A DNA stretch of 10,433 nucleotides from JABEVB01 sp049965775 (GTDB lineage: Bacteria; Planctomycetota; Phycisphaerae; WQYP01): contig JBMFVX010000109.1 of assembly GCA_049965775.1 (NCBI GenBank), positions 1-10,433 on the forward strand. Reading direction: 5' to 3'. Shown here one piece after another: positions 1 through 7,301 of this stretch (positions within the stretch are counted from its first letter, which is position 1; each line of letters starts with the position of its first letter). The notes below the pieces were generated by a model, which was given only the letters and a program-made list of their open reading frames with translations, was not told where the DNA came from and ran no database searches. Both the position numbers and the translations under genes were made by a program.

Positions 1-3000
1 CGCATCTATGCCCATCACCTCGCCGGTGCTGCGCATTTCCGGGCCGAGAATGACATCCACCCCCGGGAACTTGCCAAACGGAAATACGCTTTCTTTGACG
101 GCCACATGCTTGCGCGGAACCACTTCTTCCTTGATGCCAAGGCCGTCGAGCGTTTTACCGCACATAAGTTTGGCTGCGATTTTGGCCCACGGCACACCGG
201 TGGCCTTGCTTACAAACGGCACGGTGCGGCTGGCGCGCGGGTTTACTTCCAGAACATATACCTGATCATCTTTAATGGCAAACTGCACGTTCATAAGCCC
301 GCGAACCTGCAGCGCCTGCGCCAGGGCCAGTGTTTGCCGGCGGATTTCTGCGACGATTTCGGCCCCAAGACTGAACGGCGGCAGCGAGCAGGCCGAATCG
401 CCCGAGTGGATGCCCGCCTCTTCAATGTGCTCCATCACGCCGATAACCATGTACCGGCTGCCATCGCCGATGGCGTCTACATCAACCTCGGTGGCATCGC
501 CCAAAAAGCGATCAATCAGCACAGGATGTTCGTCGGCGACCTCAACGGCATGGCGTATGTAGTAATCGAGCTGCGATTCGTTGGAGACAATTTCCATTGC
601 GCGGCCGCCGAGCACAAACGACGGACGCACGAGCACCGGATAGCCGATCTTCGCCGCCACGCTGCGAGCCTGTTCCGCACTGCGGGCGATGCCGCCTTCC
701 GGCTGGCGCAGCTTAAGTTTTTTAACAAGTTGATTAAACTTGTCGCGGTCTTCGGCGGCTTCGATAGACTCTACCGCAGTGCCGATAATCGGCACACCAT
801 AATCTTTAAGACCGCGGGCGAGGTTCAGCGGGGTTTGGCCGCCCAACTGCACCACCACGCCCTGCACCAGGCCGCCCGGCTCGTGGAGCGGCCGGCCGTT
901 GACGCGTTCGACAATGTTGAGCACATCTTCCTGTGTCAGCGGCTCAAAAAACAGCAGATCAGAGGTATCGTAATCGGTGCTGACGGTTTCAGGGTTGGAA
1001 TTGACCATCACGCTTTCAAGACCGATTTCGCGACAGGCAAACGCGGCCTGCACACAGCAATAATCAAATTCTATGCCCTGACCAATACGGTTAGGCCCGC
1101 CGCCCAGAATGACGATTTTTTTGCGATCAGAAACGCGCACTTCATCGTCCACTGTATACCGGCGGCCTTGATCGGTCAGGCGTTCGAGCGGGCGCTCGTA
1201 TGTGGAATAGTAATACGGCGTGGCTGCTTCAAACTCGGCGGCGCAGGTATCCACGAGTTTGTACACCGGCTCAATATGCAGTGCTTTACGCAGTTTGCGA
1301 ACCTTTAGCGGCTCGCTGCTCCATACCGTGGCGAGCTGAACATCGGAATAGCCCAACTCCTTGGCCCGCAGCAACAACAGTTTAAACTCTTCGACGCTTT
1401 TGCCGGGCTGCAATGGCCCGGCAAGCAAGGTTGCGGCCTGCGGCCGGGCGGCCTCAAGCTGATTTTCAAAGTCTACAAGTTGCTTCATCTGAGACAAAAA
1501 CCACGGATCAATGCGTGTAAGCTCATGCACCTGCTCAATGCTGTAGTCCATTTTGAATGCATAGCGAATGTAATAGGGCCGCCCCTGCGAAGGAATAGAG
1601 AGCTTGCGCTTAAGGCGATCTTCGGGTATGGGCCAGACGGCCGCCTGCTCTTCCATGGCGGCGGTGCGGGTGACAAAAGAGCCGCGGTCACCGAGTGTTT
1701 GCGAGGCGGGTTTGTGTTCTAATTCATTAAGATGCGAGCTTTCGGCTTTCCACCATTTGTCTATGCGGTCCAGGCCCAGGCCAAACCGCTTGACCTCCAT
1801 AGACCGAATACCCTTCTGCAGGGCTTCTTTGAAGGTGCGGCCGATGCTCATGGCCTCACCCACGCTCTTCATCTGCGTGGTGAGGGTTTCATCGGCATCG
1901 GGGAATTTTTCAAAAGTCCAACGCGGTATCTTCACCACCACGTAATCTATCGAAGGCTCAAAGCAGGCCACTGTACGGCGCGTGATATCGTTGGGCAGTT
2001 CATCAAGGGTGTACCCCACAGCCAATTTGGCGGCAATGCGGGCAATTGGGAAGCCCGTGGCTTTGCTGGCCAGAGCGCTGGACCGCGACACACGCGGGTT
2101 CATTTCAACCACCACCATGTCGCCATTGGCCGGGTTAATGGCAAACTGAATGTTGGAGCCACCGGTTTCAACTCCGATGGCCCGAATGACCGCAATGGCA
2201 CCATCGCGCATGCGCTGATATTCTTTATCGGTAAGGGTTTGCGCAGGGGCGACGGTGATGGAGTCACCGGTATGCACGCCCATGGGATCGAAGTTTTCGA
2301 TTGAACAGACAATAACCACGTTGTCAGCTTTATCGCGCATCACTTCGAGTTCGTATTCCTTCCAGCCGATGAGCGATTGGTCAATTTGAATTTCGCTGAT
2401 CATGGAGGCATCGAGGCCCCGCTGGGCAAGGGTTTCAAACTCTTCCATGTTGTAGGCAATGCCCGAACCGGTGCCGCCGAGCGTAAAGGAGGCTCTAATG
2501 ATGCAGGGCAGGCCGGTTTGTTTAACCACCTGACGGGCTTCTTCCATGGTGTAAGCCAAGCCGCTGTTAGGGCATTTAAGGCCGATGTCTTCCATTATTT
2601 TTTTGAATTTTTTTCGGTCTTCGCCGCGGTGAATGGCTTCGCGGGTGGCGCCGATCATTTCGACGTTGTATTTGGTGAGCACGCCCGCATCGGCGAGGCC
2701 GACAGAGACGTTCAGGCCAGTCTGGCCGCCCAGCGTGGGCAGCAGGGCATCGGGCCGCTCCTTTTCGATAACGCGTGTGACGGCTTCGACGGTGATGGGT
2801 TCAATATAGGTGCGATCGGCCATTTCGGGGTCGGTCATAATGGTGGCCGGGTTGGAGTTAACGAGTACGACGCGATAGCCCTCTTCTTTAAGCGCTTTGC
2901 AGGCCTGCGTGCCCGAGTAGTCGAACTCACAGCCCTGACCAATGACAATAGGCCCGGAGCCTATGATGAGGATGGTTTTGATATCGGTGCGTTTCGGCAT
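1..3000 (-). CDS. carB: Carbamoyl-phosphate synthase large subunit, C-terminus cut by window edge
   Basis: CarB makes carbamoyl phosphate from bicarbonate, ammonia (channelled from the CarA glutaminase) and two ATP, feeding pyrimidine and arginine synthesis in the cytosol. Reading from the ATG at 3000 gives 1000 uninterrupted codons that run off the left edge. The first ATP-grasp half has GSGPIVIGQGCEFDYSG near residue 14, RASFTLGGTGSG at 169-180, GVHTGDSITVAPAQT at 241-255 and EMNPRVSRSS at 299-308, at nearly E. coli numbering. The second half begins at about 627 (LGGGPNRIGQGIEFDYCC) and has RPSFVLGGRAM at 792-802 and EVNPRASRT at 918-926. The linker between halves is about 65 residues longer than in E. 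coli, so the full protein should be near 1130-1140 residues. The missing part is essentially the C-terminal MGS-like allosteric domain. The gene heads its transcript, with no carA directly upstream. No strong Shine-Dalgarno precedes the start. Identity is certain. Confidence 0.98.
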   Translation of the reverse strand, partial: MPKRTDIKTILIIGSGPIVIGQGCEFDYSGTQACKALKEEGYRVVLVNSNPATIMTDPEMADRTYIEPITVEAVTRVIEKERPDALLPTLGGQTGLNVSVGLADAGVLTKYNVEMIGATREAIHRGEDRKKFKKIMEDIGLKCPNSGLAYTMEEARQVVKQTGLPCIIRASFTLGGTGSGIAYNMEEFETLAQRGLDASMISEIQIDQSLIGWKEYELEVMRDKADNVVIVCSIENFDPMGVHTGDSITVAPAQTLTDKEYQRMRDGAIAVIRAIGVETGGSNIQFAINPANGDMVVVEMNPRVSRSSALASKATGFPIARIAAKLAVGYTLDELPNDITRRTVACFEPSIDYVVVKIPRWTFEKFPDADETLTTQMKSVGEAMSIGRTFKEALQKGIRSMEVKRFGLGLDRIDKWWKAESSHLNELEHKPASQTLGDRGSFVTRTAAMEEQAAVWPIPEDRLKRKLSIPSQGRPYYIRYAFKMDYSIEQVHELTRIDPWFLSQMKQLVDFENQLEAARPQAATLLAGPLQPGKSVEEFKLLLLRAKELGYSDVQLATVWSSEPLKVRKLRKALHIEPVYKLVDTCAAEFEAATPYYYSTYERPLERLTDQGRRYTVDDEVRVSDRKKIVILGGGPNRIGQGIEFDYCCVQAAFACREIGLESVMVNSNPETVSTDYDTSDLLFFEPLTQEDVLNIVERVNGRPLHEPGGLVQGVVVQLGGQTPLNLARGLKDYGVPIIGTAVESIEAAEDRDKFNQLVKKLKLRQPEGGIARSAEQARSVAAKIGYPVLVRPSFVLGGRAMEIVSNESQLDYYIRHAVEVADEHPVLIDRFLGDATEVDVDAIGDGSRYMVIGVMEHIEEAGIHSGDSACSLPPFSLGAEIVAEIRRQTLALAQALQVRGLMNVQFAIKDDQVYVLEVNPRASRTVPFVSKATGVPWAKIAAKLMCGKTLDGLGIKEEVVPRKHVAVKESVFPFGKFPGVDVILGPEMRSTGEVMGIDA

Positions 3001-3008
3001 GAATAAGA

Positions 3009-3014
3009 ACCCTA
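3009..3014 (-). promoter_or_regulatory. Possible -10 element of carB (near-leaderless)
   Basis: On the minus strand TAGGGT fits the TANNNT core of a bacterial -10 box and ends 8 nt before the carB ATG, the same spacing as the candidate boxes of two other genes here. No convincing -35 is visible. A better hexamer, TATGAT (3068-3073), lies farther upstream and would give a leader of roughly 60 nt, so the choice is open. Confidence 0.25.
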
Positions 3015-3207
3015 TCTTGCTGGAGGAAGCTATTGCGAGTCCATCGCGCATTAACCCGCAAGGTTTTATCATAAACTTCGCCGAGGCGAAAGCGCGGCCG
3101 GCGGCTTTGCAACAACCCGCCCCGCACAGTCGCCCACCGCAGCCGGCCCCCTTTGCAGCCATGCGCGGTGCCATGTGCGGGATGCACACCTGTCGCGGCC
3201 AATCGGC

Positions 3208-3213
3208 TATAAT
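3208..3213 (+). promoter_or_regulatory. -10 box TATAAT of the tetrapyrrole operon
   Basis: A perfect TATAAT ends 8 nt before the ATG at 3222. Transcription normally starts 6-7 nt after the -10 box, so the mRNA would begin at about 3219-3221, leaving almost no 5' leader. There is no Shine-Dalgarno in the intervening bases. The -35 is weak: TGCACA at 3183-3188 matches 4 of 6 positions, with a long 19-nt spacer. The rest of the 3001-3221 spacer shows no gene or strong hairpin. Confidence 0.5.
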
Positions 3214-3221
3214 AAAACGCT

Positions 3222-3902
3222 ATGGCTGAAGCGCTGTATCCAGTTTTTTTAGACTTAAACACGCAGCCCGTGCTTATTGTGGGCGGCGGCAACGTGGCGT
3301 GGCGCAAAACCGCCTCGCTTTTGGCGGCGGGCGCCCGTATTACCGTGGTAAGCCCGCGCGTGCTGCCCTTGTTTAAACAAACCAGCGATATCCAAATTCT
3401 TGATCAACCCTACGATACGCGGCTGGTACTGGGTACGGCCGCTACGCGTTGGCGGTTGATCTTTGCCGCCACCAACGCGACGGTGGTTAATCAGCAGGTG
3501 GGGCTGGATGCAGGAGCCGCGGGCATTTTATGCTGCCGATGCGATAAGCCGGAACACGGAGATTTTGTCGGCACATCACACTGGCGCCGCGGATGCGTTA
3601 CGGTGGCGGTAAGCACCGGCGGCGCATCGCCGACGTTGGCCGCCAAAATATGCCATGACTTGGGCGATCAGGTGGACCCGGCGCTGGTTGAACTCGCCGG
3701 CCTTATGCAGCAGTGGCGCCGGCAGGTGGTTCTGAACGTACCTTCGCCAACTGCCCGCAGCAAGGTGCTGCGTAGGCTTTCAGGTGAACCCATGATCGCC
3801 ATGCTGGAACGCTTAGGCTCGGAAGCGGCAAACCGGCTGGCCACCACCTGGATTCAGGAGGCCGCGCTCGAACCTCCAAGCCCGGCCGACGCCCCAGTAT
3901 AA
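3222..3902 (+). CDS. Precorrin-2 dehydrogenase / sirohydrochlorin ferrochelatase (Met8/CysG-N type)
   Basis: This 226-residue protein matches the Met8/CysG N-terminal family, whose members use NAD+ to oxidise precorrin-2 to sirohydrochlorin and often insert iron to give siroheme. The N-terminus is a Rossmann fold: a hydrophobic strand at 15-20 is followed by GGGNVAWRK (21-29), then VVSP at 42-45. FAATN at 81-85 matches the family's AATD/N segment. Asp108, in CDKPEHGDF, aligns by eye with the catalytic Asp of CysG. VAVSTGGASPTLAAKI (128-143) is the family's serine/glycine signature. The segment before Asp108 reads CCRCD, where relatives usually have Val-Asn-x-Ala or similar; three cysteines beside the catalytic residue are unusual. 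The last 60 or so residues are less conserved. The start follows a TATAAT by 8 nt with no ribosome site. The next gene begins 29 nt downstream, and the cluster with hemA supports a tetrapyrrole role. Whether it also chelates iron cannot be read from sequence. Confidence 0.88.
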   Translation: MAEALYPVFLDLNTQPVLIVGGGNVAWRKTASLLAAGARITVVSPRVLPLFKQTSDIQILDQPYDTRLVLGTAATRWRLIFAATNATVVNQQVGLDAGAAGILCCRCDKPEHGDFVGTSHWRRGCVTVAVSTGGASPTLAAKICHDLGDQVDPALVELAGLMQQWRRQVVLNVPSPTARSKVLRRLSGEPMIAMLERLGSEAANRLATTWIQEAALEPPSPADAPV

Positions 3903-3931
3903 ATACAGCGGCCATGGGGCCTGAATAAACT

Positions 3932-4840
3932 ATGCAACAATCAAATGGCCAATTTATTCACATCAGCCTGCCGGAACTGGCCTTGGTTGCCGCAGCCAGC
4001 GCGTGTTTTGCGGCGGCATTCTGGATGCGCCTGCGGCGATTGCTTCAACGCGACGACGGAGATATCGCGACCGCCAGCCCCCCTGCTGCCATGCAGGGCG
4101 AGCCAGCCGCCCCCCACCGATTGCCGCTGTTTACCACCATCGCCGGCACATTGGCCTGCGCCGCAGTGCTGACTTGGCGGGCCATCGCGGCCCACCGATT
4201 CTCGCTGCCGCTGTCTGATGGTTTTGATGCCTTTATTCTGCTGGTGCTGTTGCTGGCATTGCTATGGCTATACTTTCAGGCGTCGCGCAATGCCGATGCC
4301 ATCCGCGGCCCGGCGATGCTGCTGCTGCCCACCGCTGCGGTACTGCTGCTTTTGGCCGGCGGTTTAAGCCTCGCAGGCTATCGCCAATTCAGGGCGACGG
4401 ACCCGTGGCTGTCTATTCATGTTGGAGCCGTCATTTTAGGAACAGCCTGCTTTGCCGCCGGTGCCGCCGGCAGCGTAGCGTACCTGCTGGCCGACCGGCA
4501 ATTGCGGCGCAAGCGGCGCGTGCTGCCCATGGCGTCCTTGGCGAGCCTTGAAAAGTTCATTCGCCACGCGATTGTCCTGGGCTTTCCACTGCTTACCCTC
4601 GCAGCCATCACCGGCATCCTGCGCACCATCGAAACTTCAACCGCCAGCACCGCCCTGCAGGCGCTGATGCTTTCACCCAAATTTATTTTGACTTTTGTGG
4701 CATGGGTCCTTTTTGCTTTGCTCCTGCACATTAAAATTGCGCCATCGTTGCGCGGCGCTCGGGCTGCATGGCTTTGTCTGCTTGGCTTTGCGTTGCTTCT
4801 GGCTGTTTTCGCGGCTGTTAACTGGATGCCTCATTCGTGA
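3932..4840 (+). CDS. HemX/CcsA-like cytochrome c assembly family membrane protein
   Basis: This 302-residue protein is very hydrophobic, with about eight membrane segments (near 13-33, 66-86, 98-115, 127-149, 160-187, 212-232, 250-268 and 278-298). The C-terminal half has the pattern of the cytochrome c assembly (CcsA/CcmC/HemX) family: His163 in SIHVGAVILG, SLEKFIRHAIVLGFP from 205, and SPKFILTF leading to His266. I do not see the tryptophan-rich WWD haem-handling loop of true CcsA or CcmF. It is therefore closer to HemX/YpjD-type proteins, which often sit beside hemA. In Bacillus HemX lowers the amount of HemA, but whether this one does so is inference. A Pro/Ala-rich loop lies at about 48-63. 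Its stop codon overlaps the hemA start as GTGA, suggesting translational coupling. No strong Shine-Dalgarno precedes the ATG at 3932; a GGGG lies somewhat too far upstream. Family assignment is good, exact role is not. Confidence 0.82.
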   Translation: MQQSNGQFIHISLPELALVAAASACFAAAFWMRLRRLLQRDDGDIATASPPAAMQGEPAAPHRLPLFTTIAGTLACAAVLTWRAIAAHRFSLPLSDGFDAFILLVLLLALLWLYFQASRNADAIRGPAMLLLPTAAVLLLLAGGLSLAGYRQFRATDPWLSIHVGAVILGTACFAAGAAGSVAYLLADRQLRRKRRVLPMASLASLEKFIRHAIVLGFPLLTLAAITGILRTIETSTASTALQALMLSPKFILTFVAWVLFALLLHIKIAPSLRGARAAWLCLLGFALLLAVFAAVNWMPHS

Positions 4841-6192
4841 CCGACCATTCGCACAACAACCGCCCCGCCGACGAACTGCTGATGGTCGGTCTCAACCATC
4901 GCACGGCCCCATTGGAACTGCGCGAACGGCTCGCCTTCAACAACCACCAGATCGCCGACGCTTTGGCTCGCTTTCGCGCCGCGTCGCCCGAAGTTGAAAC
5001 CGTGCTTCTGGCCACGTGCAACCGTGTGGAGCTTTATTGCGCAGCGCCCGGCGGAGGGGAGCTTGCCAAGGCCTCATCAACTCCTTTGATTTCGGCCGAA
5101 CGGCTTAAAGCATTTCTCGCCGATTTTCATGGGATAGATTCATCCCAGCTTGACGGCCACACCTATGAGCGCCGTGATGAAGCCGTGGTGCGGCACCTTT
5201 TTGCGGTAACCAGTTCGCTTGACTCGATGGTGCTGGGCGAAACCCAAATTCTTTCGCAGGTAAAACAGGCTTACCAGCTTGCCGTGCAGGCCAACGCTGT
5301 CGGGCCGGTGTTTCATGCCATGTTTCAACGGGCTTTGGCCGCCGCCAAAGACGTACACGAAAAAACCGACCTTGCCGGCGGGCGCGTATCGGTGGCCAGC
5401 GTTGCCGTGGATCTGGTACAAAGCGTTTTCGACCGCTTCGATAACAAGGTGGTGCTGCTGATCGGCGCAGGTAAGATGGCGGCCCTCATGCTGCGGCACA
5501 TGGCAGCGCTGAAACCCGGCAAAATAGTCGTAGCCAACCGGTCTGCCGAAAAAGCCGCCGCCATCGCGGCACAATACGACTGCTCTATTGCAAACTTTGC
5601 ACAGCTTGAACCGCACCTTGTTGAGGCCGATATCGTTCTTACAGGCACCGGCGCAACCGAGCCACTGTTTACGACGGAGCGCATGCGCGGCATTGTGCGC
5701 CAGCGAAGCTATCGCCCGCTGGTGATGGTAGACGTGGCGGTGCCGCGCGATGTCGAAGCCGGCGTCGGCAAGCTCTCTAATGTATACCTGTATAACGTGG
5801 ATGACCTTGAGAAAGTGGTGACGCAAACCCATGCCCGACGCACGCAGGCGGTGGATCAGTCCATGCAACTGCTGCAGCGGCATGAGCAGGAGTTTGTGCA
5901 TTGGCTCGGGGCGCGAAATATCGGGCCGGTGGTTAAGGCGCTCTATCAACATTGCCACCACATCGGCCATGTGGAACTGCAGGAGCTTTTGGCCGCTCAG
6001 CCGGAGCTTACCACTGAACAGCGCCAAGCGGTGGGCAAGATGGTGCATCGCGTGATCAGCAAGCTTTTGCATCATCCGGTAACACAGCTTAGCGCACCGG
6101 ACATGGCCGACGACCGCGTTACGCTGGTCAAGGCAATGGAACATTTATTTAAACTTGATGATGCCGGCGCCGACGAACCAAAACACTTATGA
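4837..6192 (+). CDS. hemA: Glutamyl-tRNA reductase
   Basis: HemA reduces the glutamyl group of tRNA-Glu with NADPH to glutamate-1-semialdehyde, the committed step of the C5 route to haem and other tetrapyrroles. The 451-residue protein has all family landmarks: VGLNHRTAPLELRERLAF (17-34), the catalytic cysteine Cys61 in ATCNRVELY, SSLDSMVLGETQILSQVK (126-143), the nucleotide-binding GAGKMA (210-215) followed by VVANRS, and MVDVAVPRDVE (297-307) with LYNVDDL (318-324). A helical C-terminal dimerisation domain runs from about 325 to 440. The length is normal for the family. The GTG start at 4837 shares bases with the stop of the upstream membrane-protein gene and has only a weak GGA in front, so translation probably depends on ribosomes finishing that gene. 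It is the third gene of the tetrapyrrole cluster and meets the terC-like gene tail to tail 17 bp on, with no clear terminator between them. Confidence 0.97.
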   Translation: MTDHSHNNRPADELLMVGLNHRTAPLELRERLAFNNHQIADALARFRAASPEVETVLLATCNRVELYCAAPGGGELAKASSTPLISAERLKAFLADFHGIDSSQLDGHTYERRDEAVVRHLFAVTSSLDSMVLGETQILSQVKQAYQLAVQANAVGPVFHAMFQRALAAAKDVHEKTDLAGGRVSVASVAVDLVQSVFDRFDNKVVLLIGAGKMAALMLRHMAALKPGKIVVANRSAEKAAAIAAQYDCSIANFAQLEPHLVEADIVLTGTGATEPLFTTERMRGIVRQRSYRPLVMVDVAVPRDVEAGVGKLSNVYLYNVDDLEKVVTQTHARRTQAVDQSMQLLQRHEQEFVHWLGARNIGPVVKALYQHCHHIGHVELQELLAAQPELTTEQRQAVGKMVHRVISKLLHHPVTQLSAPDMADDRVTLVKAMEHLFKLDDAGADEPKHL

Positions 6193-6209
6193 TGCGCAGC
6201 AACCTGCAG

Positions 6210-7256
6210 CTATTGGCGCCCCCGCCACCATGAAGCCAGCACACTGGCGGCCAGCACCACAGCCATGAATGTCAGCGACGCCCCCAGCGGAATCTTGAGT
6301 TTCACCGGATGCCCCACAAGTGAGCTTGCCTCCGGCAGAGCCATTTTTAGACCGATAAAAAGCAGAATCACCGCCAGCCCAAACTTCAAATAACGCAGCC
6401 GCGGCACCAGCGGCGCCAACAGATAATAAAAGCGATGAAGACTCAATACCGCCAGCACATTGCTGCTTACCACCAGCAGAGGCACCGTGGTAATGCCGAA
6501 GATGGCCGGAATGGAATCAAATGCAAACATCACATCCACTAGCGCCAGAGCCGCAATGACCGCCAGCAGCGGCGTCACCCTGGTTTTACCTTGCGTGCGC
6601 ACCAGCCACACCCGGCTCGGCTGCCACTCCGCCAGCGGCAGCACACGCTGCATCCAACGCAGTAAGCGGCTTTCGCCGGGTTGAAGAGGCCCCTTACGCA
6701 GCAGCATAAGCACGCCCGCCACCGCCAGCATCGCGCCCATGGCTCCCAGCGCCCAGGATACGTGCAACACCAGCGCCAACCCGCTGGCAATAAATACCAC
6801 GCGTAACACCAATGCAGCGCCAATGCCCCAGAAAAGCACATAAGCCTCCTGCGCACGCGGTACCGCAAACGTCTGCATGATGATGACAAAAAGCATGACG
6901 TTATCAGCACTGAGCGAAAGCTCCAGAATGTACCCCGTCCAGAATGCGGCAACTGGATGGGTCGCGTCTATCAATGCTATCGGGGCACCCACACCACCGG
7001 GGACGGCGTCCGTGCTGCTATTGTGACTCTGGCTTTGCGGTGCGACGACCGCAGGTGCGCTCCCTGGGCCACCGCCGAACCATCCTGCCGCAACCGAAAG
7101 CCACAAACATATTGAAAACACAATGGCCGCAAGCAGCGGCATCAAGGTGGCGACCTTGCCGCGCCGGGCCGTCGCATCGCCATGGGCAAACAGCCAGTCC
7201 GCGGCTACCGCGACGAGCGAGACAAAAAGAAAAATGAGCCACAGCGGCCAGAGCAT
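6210..7256 (-). CDS. TerC/Alx-family integral membrane protein
   Basis: TerC-family proteins are inner-membrane proteins linked to metal-ion (notably manganese) export and to tellurite or alkaline-stress phenotypes. This 348-residue member has the two diagnostic acidic membrane motifs: LSLSADNVMLFVIIMQ (113-128, Asp118-Asn119) and DVMFAFDSIPAIFGIT (241-256, Asp241 and Asp247). FAVP (130-133) and VLFWGIGAALVLR (140-152) are also typical. About eight or nine hydrophobic segments are visible. Two at the N-terminus are separated from the core by a Gly/Ser/Pro-rich loop at about 60-92 that is longer than usual. The start at 7256 is supported by AAGGA (7263-7267), 6 nt upstream. The gene lies 45 nt after the lipoprotein gene on the same strand, so they are probably cotranscribed. 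There is no room for a manganese riboswitch directly ahead. The transported ion cannot be deduced from sequence. Confidence 0.93.
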   Translation of the reverse strand: MLWPLWLIFLFVSLVAVAADWLFAHGDATARRGKVATLMPLLAAIVFSICLWLSVAAGWFGGGPGSAPAVVAPQSQSHNSSTDAVPGGVGAPIALIDATHPVAAFWTGYILELSLSADNVMLFVIIMQTFAVPRAQEAYVLFWGIGAALVLRVVFIASGLALVLHVSWALGAMGAMLAVAGVLMLLRKGPLQPGESRLLRWMQRVLPLAEWQPSRVWLVRTQGKTRVTPLLAVIAALALVDVMFAFDSIPAIFGITTVPLLVVSSNVLAVLSLHRFYYLLAPLVPRLRYLKFGLAVILLFIGLKMALPEASSLVGHPVKLKIPLGASLTFMAVVLAASVLASWWRGRQ

Positions 7257-7301
7257 GATGTTTCCTTAAAGCGTTCGTGCGACGTTTGCTCGGCAAGCAT
7301 T

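Noticed and set aside
106..1308. A 400-codon open frame on the plus strand opposite carB, and similar long frames up to 3006
   Set aside because: They are antisense shadows of the intact carB frame, which carries all family motifs; their products show no recognisable domain.
5140..6144. A 334-codon minus-strand open frame opposite hemA
   Set aside because: It lies wholly within hemA, has no ribosome site or recognisable domain, and is explained by the codon bias of the real gene.
6193..6209. A bidirectional terminator between hemA and the terC-like gene
   Set aside because: The 17-bp gap and flanks show only 4-bp stems with no T-run.
7257..7301. A manganese (yybP-ykoY) riboswitch ahead of the TerC-family gene, as in some alx and yybP genes
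   Set aside because: Only 45 nt separate the two genes, too short for the element.
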